NCBI GenBank assembly: GCA_001464815.1
Contig: LNDW01000015.1
Span: 486,185 to 550,184, forward strand
Reading direction: 5' to 3'
Source: Betaproteobacteria bacterium Ga0077527
Lineage (GTDB): Bacteria > Pseudomonadota > Gammaproteobacteria > Burkholderiales > SG8-41
Length of the DNA: 64,000 nt
The notes under the pieces are model-generated. The model was not told the origin of the DNA and made no database searches. It was given only the letters and a program-made list of their open reading frames with translations. Positions 53,289 through 61,451 of the stretch are shown piece after piece; position 1 is the first letter of the stretch, and every line of letters starts with the position of its first letter. The translations under genes were made by a program, and so were the position numbers.

Positions 53289-54001
53289 TGCTGGCCGCAA
53301 TCCGCTCCACGCTGTTCACCGCTGTCCTGGTTGTTCTCACTCCGCTGTTCGCCGCCATCGCGCTGCTCACCTTTCCGCTGCCGGCACTGACCCGCTACCG
53401 CATCATCACCGTCTGGTCGCGCTGCATCGTCTGGGCGGCACGGAATCTCTGCGGCATCCGTTACCGCCTGGTCGGCGCAGAACACCTGCCGCAAAAACCC
53501 TGCATCATCCTCGCCAAGCACCAGTCAGCCTGGGAAACCCTGGCGTTCCAGTTGATCTTTCCCCCGCAGGTCTGGGTGCTGAAGAAGGAACTGCTTCTCG
53601 TGCCCTTCTTCGGCTGGGGCCTGGCCATGCTGTCGCCGATCGCGATCGACCGCAGCGCGCGCCGCGAGGCGCTGCAGCAACTGGTCGAACAGGGCCGTGA
53701 GCGTCTGGCGGCCGGTTTTTGCATCGTGATTTTTCCCGAAGGCACAAGGGTGCCGCCGGGCCAGCGCGGCAAATACCGTCCGGGCGGCGCCAGACTCGCG
53801 GTGCAAACCGAAACCACGGTGATTCCGGTGGCGCACAACGCCGGCCGCTGCTGGGCGCGTAATGCCTTCATCAAGCGGCCGGGCCTGATCACCATCAGCG
53901 TCGGCGCGCCGATCGATCCGCAGGGACTGAGCGCCGAGCAGCTCGCACAACGCGTCGAAGACTGGATCGAGGGCGAGATGCCCCTGCTGGAATCGCGTTG
54001 A
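53288..54001 (+). CDS. plsC: 1-acyl-sn-glycerol-3-phosphate acyltransferase
   Basis: PlsC makes phosphatidic acid from lysophosphatidic acid. The 237-residue membrane protein has N-terminal hydrophobic helices (about 5-35), the acyltransferase motif I KHQSAWET (His78, Glu83; the usual form is H-x4-D) and motif III FPEGTRVPPGQRGKYRPGG near residues 152-170. The Glu at the fifth position is a conservative change seen in some bacterial members. It starts on the last base of the gmhB stop and is overlapped by the next gene. Confidence 0.93.
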   Translation: MLAAIRSTLFTAVLVVLTPLFAAIALLTFPLPALTRYRIITVWSRCIVWAARNLCGIRYRLVGAEHLPQKPCIILAKHQSAWETLAFQLIFPPQVWVLKKELLLVPFFGWGLAMLSPIAIDRSARREALQQLVEQGRERLAAGFCIVIFPEGTRVPPGQRGKYRPGGARLAVQTETTVIPVAHNAGRCWARNAFIKRPGLITISVGAPIDPQGLSAEQLAQRVEDWIEGEMPLLESR

Positions 54002-54714
54002 ACGCCGCCACCGCGCAGATCGAACTTCGGGGAAGGCAGGTCGGCTTCGAAGTGCGCCGCAGCAAGCGCCGGCGCTCGATCGGCCTGCTCATCGACGAAC
54101 GCGGCCTGCGCGTGGCCGCACCGCCATCGGCCAGCGAACTGGCCATCGAAAACCTGCTGCGCGAGCACGCGGCCTGGGTGCTGCGCAAGCTGGACGAGTG
54201 GCAGTTGCAGCAACGCAGCACCCTCCATGGCCAGAACGGCGAGCAGATTGCCTGCTGCGGGGAATGGCTGACGATCAGCTGTGATGATGCGGTGGACAAA
54301 CCGCAACGGTCAGGCGACCGCCTGCTGGTCGGCCCCTCCGCGCTGAAACCGGAGGCCGTGCGCCGTCGCATCACCAGCTGGCTGAAAATGGAGGCCATCA
54401 CCCTGTTCAAGCAACGCTGCGAGGTTTTCAGCAACCGCCTTGGCCTGCCGGCACCGCAGGTCAGGCTGTCCAGCGCGCGCACGCGCTGGGGCAGCTGCGC
54501 CCGCGACGCAGACGGCGGACGCATCCGCATCAACTGGCGCCTGATCCAGACACCACTGCCGTGGATCGACTACGTGGCCGCACACGAAGTCGCCCACCTG
54601 CGGCAGATGAACCACTCACCGGCGTTCTGGCGGGTGGTCGATGAACTGGTCGGTGACCACCGCCCCCTGCGCGCGGCACTGCGCCGCGACGCCGGCACCT
54701 ACCTGCGGCTCTGA
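53998..54714 (+). CDS. YgjP/DUF45-family zinc metallopeptidase-like protein
   Basis: A 238-residue protein of the M48-like YgjP (DUF45) family. The zinc motif HEVAH (His196, Glu197, His200) is followed by NHSPAFW, and an upstream RTRWGSC block near 161-167 is typical. The family is thought to be a metal-dependent peptidase but its substrate is not defined. Translation starts at the TTG overlapping the plsC stop (TTGA), with the frame beginning NAATAQIELRGRQVGFEVR. Confidence 0.9.
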   Translation: MNAATAQIELRGRQVGFEVRRSKRRRSIGLLIDERGLRVAAPPSASELAIENLLREHAAWVLRKLDEWQLQQRSTLHGQNGEQIACCGEWLTISCDDAVDKPQRSGDRLLVGPSALKPEAVRRRITSWLKMEAITLFKQRCEVFSNRLGLPAPQVRLSSARTRWGSCARDADGGRIRINWRLIQTPLPWIDYVAAHEVAHLRQMNHSPAFWRVVDELVGDHRPLRAALRRDAGTYLRL

Positions 54715-54758
54715 ACCCCTGTGCTAAACTTTTTTTCAACCTGTCGAGCGGATCCGCC

Positions 54759-54884
54759 GTGCCTTTCACGAAACTGATCGCCATCCTCCTGCTGACCGTG
54801 CTCGCTGCCGGCTGCGGCCACAAGGGCCCGCTGTACCTGCCGGGCCAAAAACCGGCACCAGCCAAACCGGCCACCACGCCATGA
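54759..54884 (+). CDS. lptM: LptM (YifL-type) small lipoprotein
   Basis: A 41-residue lipoprotein starting at a GTG. The signal peptide ends in the lipobox LAAGC (Cys19), and the mature part begins CGHKGPLYLP, the exact family pattern, followed by a Pro/Ala/Lys tail. LptM assists oxidative maturation of the LptD-LptE lipopolysaccharide translocon at the outer membrane. It overlaps lysA by four bases (ATGA); lptM-lysA is a conserved pair. Confidence 0.92.
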   Translation: MPFTKLIAILLLTVLAAGCGHKGPLYLPGQKPAPAKPATTP

Positions 54885-56128
54885 GCCCTTTCCAGTACCG
54901 CGACGGCGAGCTGCACGCCGAAGGGGTGGCGCTCTCTCGCATCGCCGCGCAGTTCGGCACCCCCTGCTATGTCTATTCCCGCGCCGCGCTGACCACGGCC
55001 TGGCGCAGCTTCGATGCCGCCTTTGCCGGACGCGATCACCTGGTCTGTTACGCGGTCAAGGCCAATCCGAATATCGGTGTGCTCGATGTGTTCGCCCGGC
55101 TGGGCAGCGGCTTTGACATTGTTTCCGGCGGTGAACTCGCCCGCGTGCTGGCCGCCGGCGGCGATCCGCGCAAGGTGGTGTTTTCCGGTGTCGGCAAGAC
55201 CGCCGCCGAAATGCGCGCGGCACTGGAAGCCGGCATCCTCTGCTTCAACGTCGAATCCGCGGCCGAACTCGAACTGCTCGACCGGGTGGCCGCCGAAACG
55301 GGGCGGATCGCGCCGGTGAGCCTGCGCGTCAATCCCGATGTCGATGCCAAGACCCACCCCTACATCGCCACCGGCCTCAAGGAAAACAAGTTCGGTGTCG
55401 CCTACGACGATGCGCTGGCGGTCTATCGCCGTGCCTGCGGGCTGCGCAACCTGCGCATCGAGGGTGTGGATTGCCATATCGGTTCCCAGCTCACCGAGAT
55501 CGCCCCCTTTGTCGCGGCACTGGAGCGGGTTCTGGCGCTGGTCGATGCGCTGGAGCGCGACGGCATCGCCGTACGCCACCTCGATCTCGGTGGCGGGCTG
55601 GGCATCCGCTACCGTGATGAAACCCCGCCGGCAATGGCCGACTACGCCGCCGCGCTGATTGCGGCACTCGGCAAACGGCCGCAGAAATTGCTGTTCGAAC
55701 CAGGGCGCCTGCTCACCGGCAACGCCGGCGTACTGCTCTCGGAAATTCTCTATCTGAAGCATGGCGACGAACGCAATTTCGCCATCGTCGATGCCGCGAT
55801 GAACGACCTGATGCGCCCCGCGCTGTACGACGCCTGGCACGAAGTGCTGCCGCTGCGCGGCGGCGGCACGGCGTCCCGCGAATACGACATCGTCGGGCCG
55901 GTCTGCGAAAGCGGCGATTTCCTGGCCCGGGGCCGCCCGCTCGCGGCAAAGGCCGGCGATCTGATCGCGATTGCTTCGGCCGGCGCTTACGGCATGAGCA
56001 TGGCCTCCAACTACAACACCCGGCCGCGCGCGGCCGAAGTCATGGTTGATGGCGACCGTTTTTATCCGGTACGCGATCGCGAATCAGTGGCGCAACTGCT
56101 GGCCAACGAGCATCGTTTGCCGGATTGA
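54881..56128 (+). CDS. lysA: Diaminopimelate decarboxylase
   Basis: LysA makes L-lysine from meso-diaminopimelate. This 415-residue fold-III PLP enzyme has the Schiff-base lysine Lys60 in CYAVKANPN, a glycine-rich phosphate-binding LDLGGGLGIRY near residues 233-243, EPGRLLTGNAGVLL near 273-286 and the catalytic Cys342 in GPVCESGDF. It is the last gene of the co-directional run that begins near miaB. Confidence 0.97.
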   Translation: MSPFQYRDGELHAEGVALSRIAAQFGTPCYVYSRAALTTAWRSFDAAFAGRDHLVCYAVKANPNIGVLDVFARLGSGFDIVSGGELARVLAAGGDPRKVVFSGVGKTAAEMRAALEAGILCFNVESAAELELLDRVAAETGRIAPVSLRVNPDVDAKTHPYIATGLKENKFGVAYDDALAVYRRACGLRNLRIEGVDCHIGSQLTEIAPFVAALERVLALVDALERDGIAVRHLDLGGGLGIRYRDETPPAMADYAAALIAALGKRPQKLLFEPGRLLTGNAGVLLSEILYLKHGDERNFAIVDAAMNDLMRPALYDAWHEVLPLRGGGTASREYDIVGPVCESGDFLARGRPLAAKAGDLIAIASAGAYGMSMASNYNTRPRAAEVMVDGDRFYPVRDRESVAQLLANEHRLPD

Positions 56129-56229
56129 TCACGCCTGATACCGCGTTCAGGTACGTTTTTGCGTTGCGATGCACTGTGGCGTTGAACACACACCGGATTT
56201 CGTACATGCAAATAAATTTTACAAAGGTA

Positions 56230-56259
56230 TTGCATTTTTTTTTCGGCCTAGCATAGAAT
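56230..56259 (+). promoter_or_regulatory. Candidate sigma-70 promoter for the 20-residue basic peptide
   Basis: TTGCAT (56230-56235) and TAGAAT (56254-56259) are separated by 18 bases that include a T8 run. Transcription from here would give a leader of about 135 bases before the ATG at 56402. The surrounding 150 bases are much more A/T rich than the neighbours. Confidence 0.55.
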
Positions 56260-56279
56260 TGGCCACCGCACACGGTCGT

Positions 56280-56297
56280 CACCAAAATTTTTTGGTG
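56280..56297. repeat. Perfect inverted repeat in the peptide gene leader
   Basis: CACCAAAA and TTTTGGTG flank a TT loop, 20 bases after the candidate -10. It can form an 8-bp hairpin in the leader RNA or be an operator just downstream of the transcription start. Confidence 0.5.
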
Positions 56298-56401
56298 AAC
56301 ACGGCGCAGAAATGCAAAATGTTCTCGATGATCGTGCGATGGTAGTGTGGAACAAAAGCCGCACTCAAACGATGCCTAAGTTAACTTTCAAGGAGACGAT
56401 C

Positions 56402-56464
56402 ATGGCAGCGAAGAAAAAAGCAAAGAAAAAAGTAGCCAAGAAGAAGGCAGCCAAGAAGAAGTAA
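56402..56464 (+). CDS. 20-residue Lys/Ala/Val histone-H1-like peptide
   Basis: ATG to TAA encodes 20 residues: Met, then only Ala, Lys and one Val, in the pattern MAAKKKAKKKVAKKKAAKKK. An AAGGAG ribosome-binding site lies seven bases before the ATG, a candidate promoter lies upstream, and a 12-bp GC terminator starts 11 bases after the stop, so this looks like a complete one-gene unit and not a chance frame. The peptide carries 13 lysines and no acidic residues, like the tails of bacterial H1-like proteins; DNA or RNA binding is the obvious inference. Its first six residues match the SWIB protein's tail (13580). It may be a stand-alone nucleoid peptide or a relic of a longer protein. Confidence 0.7.
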   Translation: MAAKKKAKKKVAKKKAAKKK

Positions 56465-56474
56465 GGCAGTAAGT

Positions 56475-56502
56475 GCGAAGGCCGGGGAAACCCGGCCTTC
56501 GC
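56475..56502 (+). terminator. Rho-independent terminator after the peptide gene
   Basis: A perfect 12-base stem (GCGAAGGCCGGG with CCCGGCCTTCGC) and GAAA tetraloop are followed by ATTTTC. Confidence 0.88.
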
Positions 56503-56697
56503 ATTTTCAGCGCACCAATCCGCAAACGGCGGATCAACAGCGGCAACACCCAACACCATCCGCATCACGCGCCGCCCTTTTACTGCAATCCGGTCATCCC
56601 CCGACCTTGTGAACAGTAAAAATTATCAAATAAAATCAATTACTTAGATTAATTCCGCGGGAAGCCTCGTGCTGCTTTCGAACAGCGTGGCGATCAC

Positions 56698-57450
56698 TCA
56701 GCGATCGAGCTGGCGATATACCGCATCAGCCACGCGCAGCAACTCCGCGCGCTCCACTTCACCCGACAACGCATAACCCATGCGCCCGTCAAGCCAGTAG
56801 AACACGCTGACGCCCTGTTCATGAGTGAAGCGGAATGCAGTGGGTGCGTGGGTCGTCGCGGCAACACGCACATACAAGGTCAATCGCTGCGCTTTGGCAT
56901 CCTGGTACATGAACTGCGCCGCGGGACCGCTCTCACTGGCCAGCAGGCGGCCGCCGACCAGCGCATAACCCTGGTCCGCGAGATGCGGCACCTTGAGGCT
57001 GGCGCCAAGCCGCTTGGACAACCAGTTGACCAGATGCTGCTCCTGATCGGCGCCGACTTCGACAGGGTGGCGTTTCTCCGGGCTGTAGACGGCATGTGCC
57101 ACTGCAGCAATTCGCGCGAATTGCACGGTTTGATTACGCTCAGCAGCCACTTCACTGTGCAAATGCCAACCTGCCGTACCACTGGCCAGCATCAGCATCG
57201 CGGCCACCGCATAACGGCGCCACGGCCTTCCGCCGCTCATTACCGCGGGCTGCAGACGCGATGGCAGCGGCGCGACCAGCCAATCATCAAAGGCCTCGCG
57301 CAGCCGGCGGTTCTGCTCGCGGTACGCGGCGACAAGCGCGGCATCACCGGCGTTCTGCGCCAGATGGTGCTCGATCTCGGCGGCACGCGCGCCAGCCAGC
57401 CGGCCATCAACATGGGCCTGCAACTCGGCTTCGGAAACCGGAGCGCTCAC
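56698..57450 (-). CDS. Anti-sigma factor (transmembrane)
   Basis: A 250-residue single-pass protein. The N-terminal anti-sigma domain (about 1-60: SEAELQAHVDGRLAG, later HHLAQNAGDAALV) resembles the RsiW/ChrR-type fold but lacks the CxxC zinc ligands; a membrane helix follows (about 78-96) and a periplasmic domain of about 150 residues ends the protein. It should hold the adjacent ECF sigma factor at the membrane until an envelope signal releases it. It starts at a GTG 53 bp after the sigma gene. The signal is unknown. Confidence 0.88.
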   Translation of the reverse strand: MSAPVSEAELQAHVDGRLAGARAAEIEHHLAQNAGDAALVAAYREQNRRLREAFDDWLVAPLPSRLQPAVMSGGRPWRRYAVAAMLMLASGTAGWHLHSEVAAERNQTVQFARIAAVAHAVYSPEKRHPVEVGADQEQHLVNWLSKRLGASLKVPHLADQGYALVGGRLLASESGPAAQFMYQDAKAQRLTLYVRVAATTHAPTAFRFTHEQGVSVFYWLDGRMGYALSGEVERAELLRVADAVYRQLDR

Positions 57451-57503
57451 CGCATCACCTTCATCGCATCACTCTCTCACGCAACTCTTTCATTTCATCA
57501 CCA

Positions 57504-58025
57504 TCACTTCACCACCTTCAGCGGCTGCACCGGCGGCTCGCCCTGCATCAGGCGGCGCAGCCGCTCGCGGCCGCGCGACAGCCGTGACATCACGGTGCCG
57601 ATCGGCACTCCGAGCACCCGCGCCGCCTCGTCGTAGCTCAACTGCTCCATGCCGACCAGCAGCAGCACGCTGCGCTGTTCGTCGGGCAGCGCCTGCAGCG
57701 CGGCATCGAGGTCCCGGATTTCCAGCCGGTCCGCCGCCTCGACAGCACCACCAACGGACTGGAGCAGCGCCTCGTCCAGCGGCACCGTGCGGCTTGCCGC
57801 CGCACCCCGGACCTGGTTGATGAATACGTTATGCATCACCGTGAACAGCCACGCCCGCAGATCGCTGCCCTCGCGCCACAACGCCTGCTTCAGCAGCGCC
57901 CGCTCCAGAGTGTCCTGCACAAGGTCATCAGCCGCAGCGGCATTGCCGGTCAGCGCGCGCGCATAGCGCCGCAACCGCGGTATCAGCGGCAAAACCTGGG
58001 GCGCAAACCGATCCCTGGAATTCAA
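57504..58025 (-). CDS. ECF-type RNA polymerase sigma factor
   Basis: A 173-residue sigma-70-family factor with only regions 2 and 4. Region 2 spans about residues 12-85 (ARALTGNAAAADDLVQDTLERAL, LRAWLFTVMHNVFINQVR), and region 4 about 105-160 (LDAALQALPDEQRSVLLLVG, SYDEAARVLGVPIGTVMSRLSRGRERL). The start is a TTG with a strong AGGAGG site. It heads a two-gene unit with its anti-sigma factor. Its target promoters are not evident from this window. Confidence 0.95.
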   Translation of the reverse strand: MNSRDRFAPQVLPLIPRLRRYARALTGNAAAADDLVQDTLERALLKQALWREGSDLRAWLFTVMHNVFINQVRGAAASRTVPLDEALLQSVGGAVEAADRLEIRDLDAALQALPDEQRSVLLLVGMEQLSYDEAARVLGVPIGTVMSRLSRGRERLRRLMQGEPPVQPLKVVK

Positions 58026-58116
58026 GCCCTTCCTCCTGAAACACGCTGCTGCGGAATTCTATTCCTCAACCGCGGAAGCCGTGCTGCCGGCCTTGGCCGC
58101 TCGGTCATGCCCCCCT

Positions 58117-59868
58117 TCAGGCAGGCGATGCCAGCCCGGGCCGCTCCAGCCATACACGCAGCCGATCCGCCAATTTTGACGAGAATGCGGACCAGTCCTG
58201 TCCGCTGTCCGCGGCGACAATATCGACCCGGGGATACCAGTGACTGCGGCCATCGACATCCGGCACCCAGTAGTGAAACGGCGGACGGCCGGGATGCAGC
58301 AGCCAGACCGGTTTTGCCATGGCGCCGGCCAGGTGCGCTGTGGCATTGCTGGTGGCGATCACCAGATCGCAGGCCTCGATGATCGCCAGCACGTCGTCAA
58401 GGTCGTTGCGGTAATCCACGTCGTCAAAATGCAGCAGCTCCACGCCGTGTTGCGCTTTCAGGGCGGCCCGCTCGCCGGCGGTATCCCCGTACTGGATATC
58501 AACCCATTGCACACCGGGCACCTTCAGCAACGCAGCCAGCGCGCCAAGCTCCGCGCTTTTGCCGCGGCCGACCCAGCCCGCGCGGGCGCTGCGCCATGAG
58601 ATCGCGATCCTTGGCTGCCGGGACATGCGTGCCGCGTAGTGCGCGACCCGGCCTGCATCGGCGCTGAGTACGGCTGACCACGGCTCGGCGGGTTTTATTT
58701 CGGGACACAACTGTCCCGGCAGCGAACCGCAAAAAATCGCCTGATCGGCGCCGAGCAGCGCCGGATCAGGTGGTACGGCCAGCGCGACAAAACGGGTATC
58801 CGGGAAAACCCGGCGATAGGCAGGCAACAACCGCCGGTCAAGCTCAAAGACCAGGGGCAGGTCCCGTTTGAGCAACTCCGGCAGCAACATCGAGAACAGC
58901 ACCTGATCCCCCAGCCCCTGCTCGGCCCAGACGCCGAGCGTGCCGCCGGAGGCTGAAGCCCTGCTCCACCGCGGCATCCTGGAAAACGCTGCAATCGATG
59001 CCGGATCGGTGCGCAGATGCTCGCGAAAAGACGGCAGCCCGATGCGTTGTTCGTAATCCGCCCAGGCCAGGCTGAATTGCCGCATCGACAGACGCAGCAG
59101 CGCGCGGTTGTAACGAGCCTCGGCAAATTCACCGTCTTGCTGCAATGCCTGCGAAAACAATGTTTCGGCGCGACTCAAATCACCGCTTCTCTGCACCGCC
59201 ATCGCCAGCCCGTTGCGCAGATCCGGATCATCGGGGGCGATATCCACCGCCCTGGCAAGGGACTGCAGCGCAGGCTTCAACTGATCCAGTTCCAGCAGGG
59301 CATGGCCCTGCCCGGCGAGGGCGCCGGTGTTGTCGGGATCGATGGCCAGCGCGCGGGAATAACTCTCGAGTGATTCTTCGGCCCGGTTCAGTTCCAGCAG
59401 CACACGTCCGAGACCGCACCAGCCATCCACACGATCGGGGGCCAGCCGCAGTCCCTCCTGGTAGGCAGTCAGGGCGGACCGGTAATCCCCGCTGTCTGCG
59501 AGCAGATTGGCCTGATTGACATGCAGCCAGGCCAGACCGGGGGCCACCTGCAAGGCCCGCTGGTAACAGGCCAGCGCCTCGTCGATACGGCCCGCATCCT
59601 TCAGGCTGTTGCCGTAGTTTCCGAGCAGGTCCGGATGATCCGGGGCGGCCGCGAGGGCCGCCTCGTACGCCGCCAGCGCTTCGTGGTTGCGCCCCATCCG
59701 GCGCAACGCCAATCCGCGATAGAACAGCAGCTCCGCGTCACCCGCCTGCGCGCGCAAGCCCTGATCGGCGGCGGCCAGCGCGGCAGGCCAGTCACCCGCG
59801 GCCACACTGCGCCGGCCGCGTTCACGGCAGGCCTGAATATCAGCGGTCCCTGAGCCGGCTTTGGCCAC
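58117..59868 (-). CDS. TPR-repeat protein with C-terminal glycosyltransferase-like domain
   Basis: A 583-residue protein. About seven tetratricopeptide repeats occupy residues 10-265 (for example GLALRRMGRNHEALAAYEAAL), followed by a linker with the WADYEQRIGLP segment often seen in TPR-GT proteins and a C-terminal GT9/heptosyltransferase-like fold (about 300-575: GVWAEQGLGDQVLFSMLLPEL, ISWRSARAGWVGRGKS, TSNATAHLAGAMAKPVWLL). Such proteins are often found with flagellin or other protein glycosylation; the target here is unknown. It starts at a GTG 9 bp after the mgtE stop and is co-directional with it. Confidence 0.85.
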   Translation of the reverse strand: MAKAGSGTADIQACRERGRRSVAAGDWPAALAAADQGLRAQAGDAELLFYRGLALRRMGRNHEALAAYEAALAAAPDHPDLLGNYGNSLKDAGRIDEALACYQRALQVAPGLAWLHVNQANLLADSGDYRSALTAYQEGLRLAPDRVDGWCGLGRVLLELNRAEESLESYSRALAIDPDNTGALAGQGHALLELDQLKPALQSLARAVDIAPDDPDLRNGLAMAVQRSGDLSRAETLFSQALQQDGEFAEARYNRALLRLSMRQFSLAWADYEQRIGLPSFREHLRTDPASIAAFSRMPRWSRASASGGTLGVWAEQGLGDQVLFSMLLPELLKRDLPLVFELDRRLLPAYRRVFPDTRFVALAVPPDPALLGADQAIFCGSLPGQLCPEIKPAEPWSAVLSADAGRVAHYAARMSRQPRIAISWRSARAGWVGRGKSAELGALAALLKVPGVQWVDIQYGDTAGERAALKAQHGVELLHFDDVDYRNDLDDVLAIIEACDLVIATSNATAHLAGAMAKPVWLLHPGRPPFHYWVPDVDGRSHWYPRVDIVAADSGQDWSAFSSKLADRLRVWLERPGLASPA

Positions 59869-59877
59869 AGCTTCCTT

Positions 59878-61314
59878 TCACACCAGAAAAACAGTCGCCA
59901 GACCGAGAAAAATGAAAAAGCCGCCGCTGTCGGTGATCGCGGTGATCATCACGCTGGAGCCTATCGCCGGATCGCGGCCGAAGCGCTGCATCGCCAGCGG
60001 AATCACCACACCCATCACCGCCGCCAGCAGCAGGTTCAGCGCCATCGCGCCGGTCATCACCAGGCCGAGCTGCCAGCTGTGATAGATCAGGAAGGCGAAC
60101 AGGCCGACGATGCTGCCCCAGAGCAGGCCGTTCAACGCCGACACGCTGATTTCCTTGATGAACAGGGTCCGCGCGTTGTCGCGGGTGATCTGGCCCAGCG
60201 CCAGGGCACGTACGATCATCGTCGTCGTCTGGTTTCCGGAATTGCCGCCAATACCGGCGACAATCGGCATCAGCGCCGCCAGCGCGACGAGCTGTGCGAT
60301 GGAATTCTCGAAAACGCCGATCACCCTTGAAGCGATGAAAGCGGTGACCAGGTTAACCGCCAGCCAGGCCCAGCGGTTGCGCACACTTTTCCAGACCGAC
60401 GCAAACAGGTCTTCATCCTCGGCCAGGCCGCCCGCCGCGAGTGTTTCCGAATCCTTGGACTCGCGGATGTAATCGACCACCGCATTCACCGTCATCCGGC
60501 CGACCAGAAAACCCTCTCCGTCAACCACCGGCGCCGATACCAGGTCATAACGCTCGAAGGCACCAGCCGCCTCCTGCGCATCCTGTTCCGGACTGAAGCT
60601 GGTGAATTCGCGGGTCATCACGTCGGCGACCATTATTTCAGGGTCGCTGACCAGCAGGCGGTTCACCGGCAGCAGGCCCCGCAGCCGCTCCTCGCGATCG
60701 ACCACGAACAACTGGTCGGTATGGTCGGGCAATTGGTCGAGCCGGCGCAGATAGCGCAGCACCACTTCCAGCGTCACATCCTCGCGGATTTCGATCATCT
60801 CGAAATCCATCTGCGCGCCGACTGTCTCCTCGGCATAGGACATCGCCGAGCGCAGTTGTTCGCGCTCCTCGCCGGACAGCGACTTGAAGACGTCCTGGAT
60901 CACCTCCTCGGGCAGGTCGGGCGCGAGGTCGGCGATCTCGTCGGCATCGAGCTGGCCGGTGGCGGCCACCAGCTCGTCCTCGTCCATGTGCGCGATCAGC
61001 GTCTCGCGCACCGCATCGGCGACCTCGAGCAGGATCTCGCCATCGCGGTCGGCCTTGACCAGATCCCACACCACCAGCCGCTGCTCCAGCGGCAGGGCCT
61101 CGAGGACATAGGCGATGTCGGCCGGATGCAGCCGGTCGAGCAGCTGCTGCAGCTCGTTCAGGTGCTGGCGGTGGACCAGGTGCTCGACCAGCGGCTGGCG
61201 CGCACCGCCCTCACGCTGCACCAGGTTCTCGACCAGCTCGTGACGATGCAGCAGCGCGACAACCTGCTGCAGGTGATGTTCATTGCCGCCGCGTTTATCC
61301 TGCCGGTCTGCCAC
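59878..61314 (-). CDS. mgtE: Magnesium transporter MgtE
   Basis: A 478-residue magnesium channel. Domains in order: the Mg2+-sensing N domain (about 30-150, with LHPADIAYVLEALPLEQRL and DLAPDLPEEVIQDVFKSL), two CBS domains (about 150-290, with LPVNRLLVSDPE and VDGEGFLVGRMTVNAVVDYI), and five membrane helices (about 310-475) with the pore signature GIGGNSGNQTTTMIVRALALG. All hallmarks are present, so it should be functional. The start is a GTG. It is followed directly by the TPR glycosyltransferase gene. Confidence 0.97.
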   Translation of the reverse strand: MADRQDKRGGNEHHLQQVVALLHRHELVENLVQREGGARQPLVEHLVHRQHLNELQQLLDRLHPADIAYVLEALPLEQRLVVWDLVKADRDGEILLEVADAVRETLIAHMDEDELVAATGQLDADEIADLAPDLPEEVIQDVFKSLSGEEREQLRSAMSYAEETVGAQMDFEMIEIREDVTLEVVLRYLRRLDQLPDHTDQLFVVDREERLRGLLPVNRLLVSDPEIMVADVMTREFTSFSPEQDAQEAAGAFERYDLVSAPVVDGEGFLVGRMTVNAVVDYIRESKDSETLAAGGLAEDEDLFASVWKSVRNRWAWLAVNLVTAFIASRVIGVFENSIAQLVALAALMPIVAGIGGNSGNQTTTMIVRALALGQITRDNARTLFIKEISVSALNGLLWGSIVGLFAFLIYHSWQLGLVMTGAMALNLLLAAVMGVVIPLAMQRFGRDPAIGSSVMITAITDSGGFFIFLGLATVFLV

Positions 61315-61451
61315 GTGCGCGCCCGCTTATTGTGAAATTGCCCGAAGCTGCGGCGACATTCTAGGTACCTGCTGCATTGCTGTCCAAAAAATCACGCCCC
61401 CGCGGCGCACACAGCACATCGGGAAACAGGTATCTTTCGCCTGCACAATTC

